DNA of 64,000 bases from Mycobacterium sp. ITM-2016-00317 (GCF_002968295.1 NZ_CP134399.1:1426001-1490000); one strand, 5' to 3'; positions 46,043 through 56,018 are shown, counted from the first letter of the stretch. Notes: generated by a model not told the origin, from the letters alone. Program-made: numbers and translations.

Positions 46043-48170
46043 GCGCCTGTCGAATACCTTCCACGATGGCCGGCGCCAGCGTTCTGATGTAGGTGGCCGT
46101 CAGGTGGCCTCCGACATCGGAGTAGACGATCACATCGCCAATCACAGAGGGGCAGCGGTCTTCCGTGCAGTAGTAAGCGGTGAGGTCGATCAGTGTGGCG
46201 GCGGGAGTCCGTTCAGCGGCGAATTCGAGCGGGTCGCGTCTCTCCAAAGCTTCGCTTCGCGGTGTCGCGCATTCGCCGGTCGTGTCGGCCCCGAAACTGA
46301 CTCGCGTGAGACAGTTGATGGACTCCTCGCTGACGGCCGGGTTGTCGGCCAGGACGGCTATGCGCGCACCGCCCGCCGCGACAGGCCGCCACGCCCGAAC
46401 GTAGTGGGCGGGGTCTCCACCGTTGCGTGACGCCGTGGTCACAACGAGGTCGTATCTCTGCTCCAGCAGGGCGCGGTTGATGTCGTCCATTGCTGTCGCG
46501 CACGGGGCCTGGGCTGGCTCCTGCCAGGCGCATCCCCACCCGAGGTAGGTGGTGAGCTGCCACTTGTACGGCTCCAGATACGGCGCGATGGCGACCAGAA
46601 CCCTCGCCCCGTGGGAATCGCCTACAAGGGCGATTCGAGTGGCGTCAGGCCCGTCGTAGCCGTAGGTGCATGAGTTGAGTGGCTGATCCTTCGGAGTCCA
46701 GCAGGTCGGCGACCCCCCGTCGGTGGCGAATTTGTCAACGCTCGGGGTCAACTCCACGTCGGGGTTTCGCAGCGCGCACTCAGCATTCGTCATGGCCGGC
46801 GCGCCGAAACACGGGTCTTTACCGGGGAGAGAAGCAACGGGCGGGGTGACAACCCGGGACGCGTTCACCGGCGCCGGCGCCAACGGTGGCGGTACTTCGA
46901 TCACGAATTCTTCGTCGGCCTGCTCGGCGACCGCCCGCATGTCGCTGAAGCGGATACCAACAATTGAGACGATCACGATGGCGCACAACGCGAACCCTAT
47001 GAAGCTCCACGCCGTGAGGCTGAGTCTGGGTCTCTGCCACCGCTGAGTCTTCATCGGCGGGTCCAGCAGCCAGTCAGATCTGCGGATGGGGTTCTCGTAG
47101 AAGTGGTAGGTGATCGCGGTCAGTCCAAGCGCCAGGATGATCGCCAGCGCGTAGAACAGGGGGCCTTCTGGGATGACGGCGACAAGCAAGACGATCACCG
47201 GCCAATGCCACAGGTACAGGGTGTAGCTGGTGTCGCCGAACCATTCCGCGACGCGGTTAGTGAGCATCGGCACGTGACGCACCTGACCACCGTGGAACGC
47301 GGCGATCACCAACGCTGTGGACAGGACGGGCAGCGCAGCCCACGGTGCCGGGAACTGAACCGTTGAGTCGATGAGAAACAACGACGCCGCCACACCCGCC
47401 AAACCCGCGTAGGCCAGGACGGGGCGGGCCTGATCGGGGATGCGGGTCAGCCACGGGCCCGCGATGGCCATGAGCGCGCCCACACCCAACTCCCAGATGC
47501 GGGTGAATGTGGAGAAGTAGGCCGCGTTCGGGTCCGTACTTGAGAGCAGCATCGCCCACGTGAACGAGGCGGCGACGATGAGGAACATACTGCCGAACAG
47601 CGCCCAGTGCCGCGTCCAACCGTGGCCGCGGCGGCTCGCCTTCCGTGTGATGGCGAACAGCGCAAGCAGCACCCACGGCCACACGAAGTAGAACTGCTCC
47701 TCGATGGACAGCGACCAGTAATGCTGAATCGGAGAGGGTGGCTGGTCTTGTTGGAAGTAGTCCGTGCCCTGCATCTCGAAATTGATGTTCGCCCCAAACA
47801 CTGCGGCCCAGAGGGCGTCGAGCAGCGTCGACTTGGCGCGGGTGGCTGTCAGCAGTAGGTGCGCGCCGATCACGGTGACCACGAGCACGAGCAGGGCTGA
47901 CGGCAGGATGCGTTTCACGCGCCGCACGTAGAAGTTCTTGAACGACAACTCCCCGGTTCGACTGCGCTCCTTCAAGAGCAGTCCGGTGATGAAGAAACCG
48001 GACAGTACGAAGAACACGTCGACGCCAACGAACCCGCCCGACGGCCAGCCGAACAAATGGTCGGCAAACACGACGAGCACCGCCACGGCGCGCATCCCCT
48101 GTAGATCAGGACGCTTAGCCATCTCGAACACAAGACGGTTGGAAACCCGCGTTCCAGCGTGTGTAGTCAT
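46026..48170 (-). CDS. Acyltransferase 3 with C-terminal SGNH domain (OafA type)
   Basis: 714 residues. N-terminal half: about ten helices with PDLQGMRAVAVLVVFADHLFG, GVDVFFVLSGFFITG, FYVRRVKRILPSALL, HYWSLSIEEQFYFVWPW. An eleventh helix near residue 385 leads to a Pro-rich linker and a periplasmic SGNH esterase-like domain: IALVGDSHGARVLVA (block I Ser) near 540 and YSDVGGHLTATYIRTL (Asp/His block) near 685. The pair moves acyl groups, usually acetyl, across the membrane onto an extracellular glycan. It fits modification of the island's polysaccharide. Flanked on both sides by IS debris. Confidence 0.92.
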   Translation of the reverse strand: MTTHAGTRVSNRLVFEMAKRPDLQGMRAVAVLVVFADHLFGWPSGGFVGVDVFFVLSGFFITGLLLKERSRTGELSFKNFYVRRVKRILPSALLVLVVTVIGAHLLLTATRAKSTLLDALWAAVFGANINFEMQGTDYFQQDQPPSPIQHYWSLSIEEQFYFVWPWVLLALFAITRKASRRGHGWTRHWALFGSMFLIVAASFTWAMLLSSTDPNAAYFSTFTRIWELGVGALMAIAGPWLTRIPDQARPVLAYAGLAGVAASLFLIDSTVQFPAPWAALPVLSTALVIAAFHGGQVRHVPMLTNRVAEWFGDTSYTLYLWHWPVIVLLVAVIPEGPLFYALAIILALGLTAITYHFYENPIRRSDWLLDPPMKTQRWQRPRLSLTAWSFIGFALCAIVIVSIVGIRFSDMRAVAEQADEEFVIEVPPPLAPAPVNASRVVTPPVASLPGKDPCFGAPAMTNAECALRNPDVELTPSVDKFATDGGSPTCWTPKDQPLNSCTYGYDGPDATRIALVGDSHGARVLVAIAPYLEPYKWQLTTYLGWGCAWQEPAQAPCATAMDDINRALLEQRYDLVVTTASRNGGDPAHYVRAWRPVAAGGARIAVLADNPAVSEESINCLTRVSFGADTTGECATPRSEALERRDPLEFAAERTPAATLIDLTAYYCTEDRCPSVIGDVIVYSDVGGHLTATYIRTLAPAIVEGIRQALSAPR

Positions 48171-48318
48171 GACCCCCCCGAAGACACAACAGGGCCTAAC
48201 TGTAAATCACAATGCGTGGGGCTGCTGCCTTGCCGGTCTGGTCAGCGCATGCATGGAGAGCCCGCGGTGGCCACCGTCCTCACCCTAGGCGGCATGAACT
48301 TCGGCCGGGCCGAGACCT

Positions 48319-48447
48319 GGGCCAACTTCGCCGCCGCCTCATCGGCAGACGATTCAGAACGAGACAAAGCGATTCACTCCTGTCCGGTGGCAAGCATTCC
48401 TGACCACCGTTCAGGCCCAACCACTTACATGTCAATGAGACACGCCC
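48319..48447 (-). mobile_element. Terminal fragment of the same IS256-family element as 61332-62745
   Basis: About 129 bases nearly identical to 62615-62745: the first codons of the transposase gene (minus strand), its AGGAG site and the right terminal repeat with the outer GTGTCTCATTGAC part. The transposase body is missing. It shows a former copy deleted or recombined at this point. Confidence 0.85.
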
Positions 48448-48524
48448 CTCTGCGGCGGCACGGCGTTTCACCGCCACCGCGGCACGGCGGGCCACGAAGA
48501 CCACCATCGGCGAGCCCGGCGCCC

Positions 48525-49130
48525 CGCGCCAAACTCATTAGCGACAACGGCGCTCAGTTCAGTCTCCCGCGACGGCCATCAACCCGTGCACTTCCAGCAA
48601 CGCTTGGCCGCCACGGGCATCCGCCAACTCGGCTCCCGACCTGCTCACGCCCAGAGACACGGCAAGCTGAAAGCTCTAACATCGCACCTTCGAGTGCTTC
48701 TACGGCGACCATGGACCGGCCGCGACGGTCGTCAAACTCCAAGCGCCGTGCGATCATTCCGTTGGTACTACGAACCACAAGCGGCCCCACCAAGGGATCA
48801 GACGGCAATTGCCGGTCGAGGCCCGCCAAGCGCTTCCCGAGGTCGGCCGCGACGATCCGCGTCCTCCACCTAAGACCGGACCACGGGTGCTCATGGTTGG
48901 CCCGACGCGCAGCGTCATCTGTCGCAGGCGCAAGGTCGGCGTCGGGCAGCACTGGAAGGCCAACGCGTGACCGTCCTTGAGGCCGCACCCGTCCACGTCG
49001 TGGTACTCAACCGCGCCACCGCAGTCGTCGTGCACGAAATGGTCCTCGGGCCGGTGGGTGCCTATGGCGGCAAGGGAAGAAGCGCGGCAGGCAGCGCAAG
49101 AACCCCTAAACCGCAGCACCGAAAGAAGTT
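48525..49130 (+). pseudogene. Decayed integrase-core (DDE) transposase, IS481-like
   Basis: Pieces in several frames: LISDNGAQFS (second catalytic Asp), VHFQQRLAATGIRQLGSRPA then HGKL, CDHSFRWYY-like block, HQGI/QLP, and a C-terminal beta-rich tail VTVLEAAPVHVVVLNRA then AVVVHEMVLGP. The order matches a transposase with rve domain and C-terminal barrel. Several frameshifts; non-functional. Confidence 0.7.
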
Positions 49131-49201
49131 TCAGCAATGTGCTGACAACAACGTGTCAGGGATGTACCCGTCCGTATAAAGATAACCATTGACCACGTGG
49201 C

Positions 49202-49246
49202 GTGGCCTACTTTTCGCCGTCGCTCCTCTGGCCTAGATTTCGACCG
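49202..49246 (+). repeat. IS21-type end motif (copy 2 of 2)
   Basis: GTGGCCTACTTTTCGCCGTCG then CTGGCCTAGATTTCGACCG, matching the pair at 45434-45480. It abuts the left terminal repeat of the IS30 element, which appears to have inserted beside it. Confidence 0.5.
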
Positions 49247-50573
49247 GGTGGTTTCTAGGGGTTGTCGCAACACTTCTCTAGGTTCTGGAGGTTGTGTTGA
49301 CATCAATTCGTCGTGTGAAGAAGGGGCCGGGGCGTCGTCCGCAGTCGGCCAAGCGTCAACGGTTCATGGAGTTGCGGGCGCGGGGGTGGAGCGTGCGCGC
49401 CGCGGCCCGCGAGGTCGGCGTGTCCCGGTCCGCGGCGACAAACTGGACCAAGGGCTACAAGACCTACCGCAACGGCGTGGAGGTCGGGTTCATCCCGCCG
49501 CTGGATCCATTGGAAGTCCGCGAGATCAACACGCGATACCTGTCGCAGGATGAGCGCATCGAGATCGCTGATCTGCGTCGCTCCGGGCTGAGTCTGCGGG
49601 CGGTTGCCGGCCGGCTCGGTCGTGCGCCGTCGACGATTTCGAGGGAGCTGCGGCGCAACGCACCAGCAGGCCGCGGATATCAACCCTTCGATGCCCATCG
49701 ACGAGCCACCGCGCGACGAGCACGTCACCATCGACGCCGGGTCGACACCAATGAGCAGCTCAGCAGCGCGGCCACCGAGTTGCTGCTCCAGCGGTGGAGC
49801 CCGCAACAGATCAGCCGTCACCTTCGATTGCGCTTCGCAGACGACCCGTCAATGCGGTTGTCCCACGAGAGCATCTATCAAGCTGTCTACCAAACGAATT
49901 CGCGGTTCCTGCGACACCCACGCGACTGGCACCGCACCGTCGTTCACCGCTACGTACCGGTCGCGATCATCGCCGAGGACACCAGCATCAGCAGCGCCGG
50001 CGACCGCGGTTCCAACAGCCAATGCTCACCATTCACGACCGTCCGTTTCCGGTGGACGACCGATCCGAGGCTGGGCACTGGGAGGGAGACTTGATCGTCG
50101 GAAACAACCACAGCTCGGCGATCGACACCTTGGTCGAGCGCCAGACCAGGATGGTGCGGTTGGTGCACCTTCCGCGCAGTGACTCCGACTCCCTGGACGC
50201 CGCCCTGGTAGCCCGTATGCAGGATCTGCCACCGGCGCTGCTGCTGCGGTCTATCACCTGGGACCAGGGCACCGAGATGGCCCGCCACCTCACTACCGCC
50301 GCCAAGCTGGGCACACCCATCTACTTCTGCGACTCCCATTCGCCCTGGCAACGCGGCACCAATGAGAACACCAACGGACTGTTGCCCGACTACTTCCCCA
50401 AGGGCGTCAGCCTCATCGGTCATTCGCCAGCGCACCTCATGGCCGTCGAAGGAGAACTCAACAACCGTCCCTGCATGGTCCTCCAAGACCGTTGCCCGGC
50501 CGATCTATTCGAAGCCCTGCTAACGTCCAAGAGCCCATCGATGTTGCGACGTTGACTAGAACTCACCCCGTCG
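49241..50573 (+). mobile_element. IS30-family insertion sequence
   Basis: Imperfect terminal repeats: 49241-49272 and 50542-50573 (reverse), sharing CGAC, GGGTG, TTCTAG and GTCGCAACA, 24 of 32 positions by eye. Length 1333 bases, normal for IS30. It encloses one transposase gene, which is frameshifted. No clear target duplication is seen at the flanks. Confidence 0.8.
49294..50555 (+). pseudogene. IS30-family transposase, frameshifted near 49918
   Basis: GTG 49294 with a GGAG site. First frame: HTH region (RARGWSVRAAAREVGVSRSA), then YLSQDERIEIADLRRSGLSLRAVAGRLGRAPSTISRELRRN (landmark GRAPSTISRELRRN), to about FLRHP. The rest is in the next frame: SPLRTGRDHRR, MLTIHDRPFP, GHWEGDLIVG (first catalytic Asp), WDQGTEMARH, FCDSHSPWQRGTNENTNGL (second Asp, Glu). 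All catalytic residues survive; a single frameshift breaks the gene. Confidence 0.85.
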
Positions 50574-50891
50574 GCAAGCGCTCAATCAGATTCGGGTATC
50601 GCCGCGGCGCGGACGGCAGCGATGGTGCGCGTCCGCTTGCACTACGCATCCCGTTCCTGGTGCGATCGCGGGCTGCGCTATACCGGGGACGGTTAAACCT
50701 GAAGAAGGTCGCGATCTGGTCAATCGCCACTCCGTTGACGCGGTTGCGAGCGATGCGCACGACATCGCTTCAGCCCGCGCACACAGGCTAGGTCAACTCC
50801 GACCACCTATTCGGCCAACAGACCCGAAGTGAGTGTTGCAATTTGCAATATCGCGCAGTAGGCCATGACCCCTCACTGATGGGGGCCACCG
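50574..50891. other. 318-base stretch after the IS30 element, nothing recognised
   Basis: Lies between IS30 and the second flippase. A minus-strand frame (50563-50760) has no family look. GCAGTAGGCCATGACC at about 50852 resembles the sequence before the IS21-type end at 45418, so more IS21 debris is possible. Confidence 0.45.
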
Positions 50892-52157
50892 CTACGAACG
50901 CGACAAAAGCATCTTAGGGATTAAAGCAAAGTCATCTCGGCGCAGCACCAGCGCGGCGCCCGGTACCTTAAGGGCGAAGAGGGACAATATGGCCGTCACC
51001 CAATATCCGAGGGCCGAAGCGCAGGCCGCAGAGGAAGCGCCCCCGCCCAACGCGCTGGCTATCGCTAAGCCCGCGATCCCCACTCCGGAGCCGACCACCT
51101 GGCACAAAGTCATAGCGCCACCTCGGCCCTGACCCGCTAGGCACATACACGCTACATAACCGAAAACGAGTCCCACAGAACCAATTAACCCGATCAAAAC
51201 AGAAGGTATGGACGCGGCAAAGGCCTCGCCGAACACGAGGGGCACGGCGAATGGGACGAGTGATGCTAACGCACCGGACAGTAGGAACCCGAGAATGCCT
51301 GAGGCGCGGATCAAAGGAACGATGTCGGCGTTGCCGGATCCCGCAACACGAAATGCATACGCACCGAGACCCTGGGCAAATGCGACAGGTATGAGGCTGA
51401 TCGTAACTGAGATCGAATAGAGCCCCGCAGTCTGGGCTCCCATAAGGGCCACGATCAAGGCCTGGTCAAGGCGGAACGCAGCAGCCTGGGCAAGTTGTGC
51501 ACCGTAATACGGCATGCTCGACTTAGCTAACGTGACGGCGGGGTATCGGGGCGGCTTTACTCTCGGACGCACAAAGAACCCAACGATCACGGCATTGAGA
51601 ACATTGGCCGCAGCGAATGCGCCAATCGCGCTCGATACCGTCAGCATGCCGCTCAGTCCGAACCCCACGACGCATATGGCGAACGAAACACTCGGGGCGA
51701 GGTTGAGAGCCCCGTAAGCCAAGTAATCCCCCCGGCCGAGGAGGATGTGGACGTCGCAGATCCAGACGATGCTTGCCGGCGTCGTCACAAGCGCGGCCGC
51801 GAACACAATCTGCACAGTGTGACTGGAGTCAGGTAGGAGCAGGTCTGGCAGGAATACGGCAAGCAGACATGCTGGCAACAGTGCGATGCCGGCAATCTTC
51901 CTGACCGCCCACGCCACACCACGGAGATCGCCATCTTCGACTACCAGTCTTCTCACGCGCGTAGGTAGTCCCAATGACAACAGCAGTGGGCTAAGGAGGA
52001 GCACTGCTGTCGCGGTCGCAACGAGACCTCTGCCGTCGGGACCCAACACCCTAGCCAGTACCGGAGCGGTAAGGAGCGACATGGCACCAGCCGAGATACG
52101 GCAGAACGTTACGCAGAACGGCCGATTCAACTTCTTGTAGGCCGACGAGAACGACAC
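50892..52157 (-). CDS. Wzx-like polysaccharide flippase, copy 2
   Basis: 421 residues, about 12 membrane helices. Starts KKLNRPFCVTFCRISAGAMSLLTAPVLARVLGPDGRGLVATAT (landmark ARVLGPDGRGL, a family signature), then YYGAQLAQAAAFRLDQALIVALMGAQTAGLYSISV. A MOP-family exporter distinct from the copy at 41278. Same strand as the pyruvyl transferase and nitroreductase upstream, which suggests a separate export module for a pyruvylated glycan. 143 bases separate it from the pyruvyl transferase. Confidence 0.87.
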   Translation of the reverse strand: MSFSSAYKKLNRPFCVTFCRISAGAMSLLTAPVLARVLGPDGRGLVATATAVLLLSPLLLSLGLPTRVRRLVVEDGDLRGVAWAVRKIAGIALLPACLLAVFLPDLLLPDSSHTVQIVFAAALVTTPASIVWICDVHILLGRGDYLAYGALNLAPSVSFAICVVGFGLSGMLTVSSAIGAFAAANVLNAVIVGFFVRPRVKPPRYPAVTLAKSSMPYYGAQLAQAAAFRLDQALIVALMGAQTAGLYSISVTISLIPVAFAQGLGAYAFRVAGSGNADIVPLIRASGILGFLLSGALASLVPFAVPLVFGEAFAASIPSVLIGLIGSVGLVFGYVACMCLAGQGRGGAMTLCQVVGSGVGIAGLAIASALGGGASSAACASALGYWVTAILSLFALKVPGAALVLRRDDFALIPKMLLSRS

Positions 52158-52300
52158 CTAAGTCCCGTCCTCTGCCATAACCGGACGTTCAAGTATCGAC
52201 GCGACCAACGTAATTCGCACTAGGTTACGAAAACTCAAACCCCTAGGAGCCGATGTCGCAGACCTCGGTGCGGCGCACAGGGATTTGACACCGACGCGTG

Positions 52301-53437
52301 TCAGGAGGACACCGCCTGCTCAATCTGATTCCACATATTCACCGATCCACTGCGGTAAGAGTCAACGCAGCGTTTAAGATCGTCGACTTCAGCGCCGGCA
52401 AAGCCCTCCAGCTCCTCGATGTGGGCGGCAACCTCGTCCCTAGACAAACGAAGGAATGGATCGAGCAACCGCTTCTCATGGTGGAAATCTTCCATCAAAT
52501 GCTGGTACTTGTGGCTCCACCCGTGCGCGATCAATGGTGTCGCCTGAGTGAGGCAACTGACTGCGGCGTGGAACCTGCCGACTACGGCATAGGGGGAACT
52601 CCCTAGAAGGGATTTAAGCTGCACACCGTTATAGCCGTCAACGACCTGGAAATTGCCGACTTGTTGAGCAACTTCCTTCAGAATTCGGGTATCCTTCCTG
52701 CCCTCGTGCGACAGACCATATACCTGCCGCCCGGCAGCTCGTGCAGCTAAGGCAAATTCGACGAGGTTCCGGATGTAATTTTTCGCATCTTCGGCTGTCC
52801 GCGCGCGCGCCACTATGTTGTAGTTCGGGATTACGGGTACCGCCCCTGAAAGCTGATGCCAATCACTGTCGTGACCCTTGACAAGACATGTGAAGTCGGG
52901 TGCGGACTCCACGGAAGCGGAGATATCGAACCTCTCAACCAGAGCGTTAACATGGGTAAGCGAGGTGGGGTCACGTGCAAAGACAATCTTGCCAGTCGAA
53001 AGGGCGGCTGCGGATGTCTCAGCTGTAGATTCGAACGGTCCGAAGGCTTGGGGTAGGAAAAAGATTGGAGTACCGAGTTCGCCAAATGTTTGAAGTATTT
53101 TGGATCTGCCGTCGACGAACTGCTTCCACGAATCTGAGTAAAAGAAACCAGAGGCGTCTAAGACGATATCGATGTCGCGGTAGTCGACTATATCGCCTTT
53201 CGCCCATAGACCTTTTGAGAATTCGGTGTGTGGGACACGCGCCGACATGGGCAGCATTGTGAGCGCACCAACGCGCCGCCGTTGGAGCATATTTCCGACT
53301 TTTGCGCTCAATACCGGCGTGCCCCGGAATCGCCGCGTAATTTCCTGGATGGCGGCGATCATCATCAGATATGCGCCCTGATTGCGAAAATCAGTGCCGA
53401 TTATGAGAATCTTGCGGCTATCTTCGGTTATTTTCAA
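52301..53437 (-). CDS. Polysaccharide pyruvyl transferase family protein
   Basis: 378 residues. ILIIGTDFRNQGAYLMMIAAIQEI at the N-terminus is the family's first Rossmann motif (G-x-x-F-x-N-x-G). Later: DIVLDASGFFYSD, PIFFLPQAFGPFES, IVFARDPTSLTHV, PNYNIVARA and YAVVGRFHAAVSCLTQATPLIAHGWSHKYQHLM, matching the CsaB-like C-terminal R-x-H-A site. These enzymes transfer pyruvate from PEP to form ketal-linked pyruvate on sugars, giving the polymer negative charge. 14 bases downstream of the nitroreductase gene. Confidence 0.88.
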   Translation of the reverse strand: MKITEDSRKILIIGTDFRNQGAYLMMIAAIQEITRRFRGTPVLSAKVGNMLQRRRVGALTMLPMSARVPHTEFSKGLWAKGDIVDYRDIDIVLDASGFFYSDSWKQFVDGRSKILQTFGELGTPIFFLPQAFGPFESTAETSAAALSTGKIVFARDPTSLTHVNALVERFDISASVESAPDFTCLVKGHDSDWHQLSGAVPVIPNYNIVARARTAEDAKNYIRNLVEFALAARAAGRQVYGLSHEGRKDTRILKEVAQQVGNFQVVDGYNGVQLKSLLGSSPYAVVGRFHAAVSCLTQATPLIAHGWSHKYQHLMEDFHHEKRLLDPFLRLSRDEVAAHIEELEGFAGAEVDDLKRCVDSYRSGSVNMWNQIEQAVSS

Positions 53438-53451
53438 CTGTTATGCCTGTT

Positions 53452-54630
53452 CTATACTTCGCTGAACGACCTGATGGCGTCAATGTTACCTTTGGCTGAC
53501 AATGCAACCAATCTCTCCGGATCTGCGTACCCGAAGGCGATCAACATAATGACTCGTTCGGTATTGGCTAGATTAAGATGTTTACGGATGCGGGCGTCGC
53601 GCTCGGGAATGTCGGGCCAATTGATCATGCACGATGCGACACCTTGGACCTCCAGGCCGTAGACGAATGCCATCGCGGCCAGGGATGAGTCGATGTATAT
53701 GAGGTGCCGGTCTCGTTCATGAAAGAACGCCGATAGATCCCCGATAACCACGGCTATGCCGGGGATTTGGTGAGCGTAGCCACCGGTGCCCATTGCGCAC
53801 TCGGCGATTCGTTGGACGCCCGGGTGCGTGTCGATGAACTCGAACCTGTAGGGAGCGCGGTTGCAGGCGGTGGGGGATTCTGAAGCGATTTCAACTGCGC
53901 GATCGATGACCGCACGATCGACTTGGCGGTCTTCGAACCACCGCACGGACCGTCTGCCGACCGCAAGCCGACGTAAGGCTTCGATGTCAATACCGGATTT
54001 CTCAACGTCAATGGAGTGGTGATGCGGGCCTGAGTCAGATAGGTCTTGTCGGCTGACCTCTGGACCGAAGGTCTTCAAGAAGTCGGATTCTGCTGAACGG
54101 ATCGCGGGGGACTCTGCCTCGCGGGTTGCCTCAAAGTAGGACGCCAAAACCGCGAGGACCCATTGGGCCTCGGCATCGCGGTGAGCGTCGCCTTCGGCGC
54201 CGTAAACACGAACCGCCGCGGCCACCGTGACTCCGATGTAGTCGGAAGCAAACTCGGAACGCCGAGGCCACGAGATCAAGCCCTTCTCGAGTCGGTGGAC
54301 GTTGCGGCGTAACAGAAATCGATGATAGCCCTTCGTTTGATCTGCCTGGTATTGCTTTATTCCACTCCTGACTGCTTTCTGCTCCCTGTGTATGCCACTG
54401 CTGGCGAGCACCAGTCTCGGCCTGCGCAACATGATCTTGCGATAGGTGGCCGGGAAATCAGTTGCCAACGAACGCAGCACCCGGAACGTCCTGACCTTGC
54501 CAGACGACTCGTATGCGCCCGCGCTAAAGGTCTTTCGAACGTCGGCGGGTGGGATGTTCTCAGTCGCACTCGAAGGTCGCGGGTCCAAGCCGCTGTCCGA
54601 GCACTCCCCAATCTGTGGCTGTAAAGCCAT
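53452..54630 (-). CDS. Nitroreductase-family protein with a long N-terminal extension
   Basis: 392 residues from ATG 54630, preceded by GGAGGGGG. The first 190 residues are a helical extension containing FLLRRNVHRLEKGLISWPRR, a motif I associate with nitroreductases in glycan clusters. The flavin-binding fold follows: LAVGRRSVRWFEDRQVD (phosphate site), ASESPTACNRAPYRFEFID, then AGGYAH-type and YIDSSLAAMAFVYGLEVQGVASCMINW (landmarks RRSVRWF, SPTACNRAPYRF, IDSSLAAMA). Probably an FMN oxidoreductase that modifies a sugar or a pyruvyl group; the reaction is not known. Paired with the pyruvyl transferase 14 bases downstream. Confidence 0.78.
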   Translation of the reverse strand: MALQPQIGECSDSGLDPRPSSATENIPPADVRKTFSAGAYESSGKVRTFRVLRSLATDFPATYRKIMLRRPRLVLASSGIHREQKAVRSGIKQYQADQTKGYHRFLLRRNVHRLEKGLISWPRRSEFASDYIGVTVAAAVRVYGAEGDAHRDAEAQWVLAVLASYFEATREAESPAIRSAESDFLKTFGPEVSRQDLSDSGPHHHSIDVEKSGIDIEALRRLAVGRRSVRWFEDRQVDRAVIDRAVEIASESPTACNRAPYRFEFIDTHPGVQRIAECAMGTGGYAHQIPGIAVVIGDLSAFFHERDRHLIYIDSSLAAMAFVYGLEVQGVASCMINWPDIPERDARIRKHLNLANTERVIMLIAFGYADPERLVALSAKGNIDAIRSFSEV

Positions 54631-55119
54631 GAAACCCCCTCCGCATGTTGTAAAGCCGTCTCGCCCCCTCGACATTCAATGCAGCGACACCGTTTCCGAG
54701 TGGGACCCGTTTCGTGCAGTGGACGTACAACGTGAGTGGCTCGTATACCGCCGCAATAGTAGCCGCAACAGGTTTGCCAGGTGCGATGGGCGGCTGCGGC
54801 CTTAGTCTGCGTATAGCAACGTTGATTAACACGGCAACCGAGGCACTTTCGCTGATTGCGCACCCCGGATACTCCAGCACAGGCTACGCGTGCTTAGTCG
54901 ATCTACGGGGCGTTGCTGTGCATGCCTAATCACGTCGTATGCCCTGGGCTAGCCATTACGCGCGCACCCCGCACCGAGCCGGATGTCGGGCGTCTAGGAG
55001 CAGTAGTTGCCCGCAGTTGTAGGAGACGGCCGACCGCTGCGAACAGCGATGCCGCCCTATTGTCAATCCGCCAGTCGCTCGCAGGAATCTACGGATCAAG
55101 GGTTGGCTGTATCTGGGCA
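54631..55119. other. 489-base stretch upstream of the nitroreductase, nothing recognised
   Basis: Small frames on both strands (54714-54929 plus, 54560-54880 minus) lack family resemblance. It should contain the promoter of the nitroreductase - pyruvyl transferase - flippase run, but no clear -10/-35 pair stands out. Confidence 0.45.
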
Positions 55120-55780
55120 TCAGGCTGGTAGCAGTCGGCTGACTAGCGGTAGTCCTTCGAGTGCGCTGTGGCGGCGTTGAGTGTTGTAGAACTCGGCCTA
55201 GGGTGCGGGCTGCGTTGGATGCGAACACCCGCCGGTGGGTAGGTTCGCTTTGCAAGCTGCGGTTATAGCGCTCGACCTTGCTGTTTTGCCATGGGCGGTG
55301 CGGTTTGATGACAGGCGCTTGGCACCCAGACGGTCGATGGCTGTCGCGACGGCCGCTGAGCGCCGTCAGCGCAGTTGGTTGTCGTGGTCTACCTTCGATG
55401 CGCGAAATGCCATGCTATTTAAGGTATGCGTGGCCTGGGCGATGAACTGGGCACGGGCGATCCCTTCTCATCAGCGTGGAATTCTGAGTGCGCCAGCCGG
55501 CTGTGGTCATAGACCATCGAGTGCACGTCGTCATACCCGATAGCGCGACCACAGACCTGTTCGCCGCACCCATGAGCACCCCACCCACCCCGTCGGCGTT
55601 ACGACCGAGCTCCACCATCGACGTGAACCAGTTCGCCAGCACGATCCCGCTCGTAGCGCCGTGCGTGGCTTTGAGGCCTTGATCGCCCTCCGGTCAGCGG
55701 ATCGCAGTCATGCCGGTAGGGCTCCCCGCGGTGACCCAGGATCCGACCGACGGTCCGCGCGCAATGGCGGGCTCAGGCGC
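55120..55780 (-). pseudogene. Decayed IS481-family transposase
   Basis: Minus-strand pieces across frames: TVGRILGHRGEPYRHDCDPL, YERDRAGELVHVDVVELGRN, GYDDVHSMVYDHSRLAHSEF then HADEKG, HRRVFASNAART, and YNTQRRHSALEGLPLVSRLL before the stop at 55120. Order and spacing are those of an IS481 transposase. At least four frameshifts and a missing middle (the IKPHAPWQN region is corrupt). Terminal repeats not identified. Confidence 0.8.
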
Positions 55781-56018
55781 CTAGCCAAACCTAGCCCTCG
55801 TCGATGCATGCGACGAGCCGCGATCCCTGGCTCTGGGCCCGCTTCCAGCCTGCTCATGGCGTTGCATAATCGGCAAACGACCATGCACATTGGAACGGGC
55901 ATTGCGGTGAGATCGAGAACCTCCGGTTTGGTGATGGCTTCGACAAGCCACACGTCACTGGGAGGTTCTTCCTACATCAAGCCTAAATGCCCGCTAGCAA
56001 TGTCATGTCTCAGTACAC
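55781..56018. other. 238-base stretch between the IS481 relic and UDP-glucose dehydrogenase
   Basis: No gene, hairpin or clear IS end. It may be the remaining part of the IS481 element's 5' region. Confidence 0.35.

Larger units (their letters stand above)
48171..49240. other. 1.07-kb IS debris between the acyltransferase and an IS30 element
   Basis: Contains an IS256-family end fragment (48319-48447), a decayed integrase-core transposase (48525-49130) and a second IS21-type end motif (49202-49246 region). About 150 bases at the start hold nothing recognised. No intact gene. Confidence 0.7.

Noticed and set aside
50845..50870. GCAGTAGGCCATGACC as a third IS21-type end
   Set aside because: Only the part before the end motif resembles 45418; the TGGCCTACTTT motif itself is missing.
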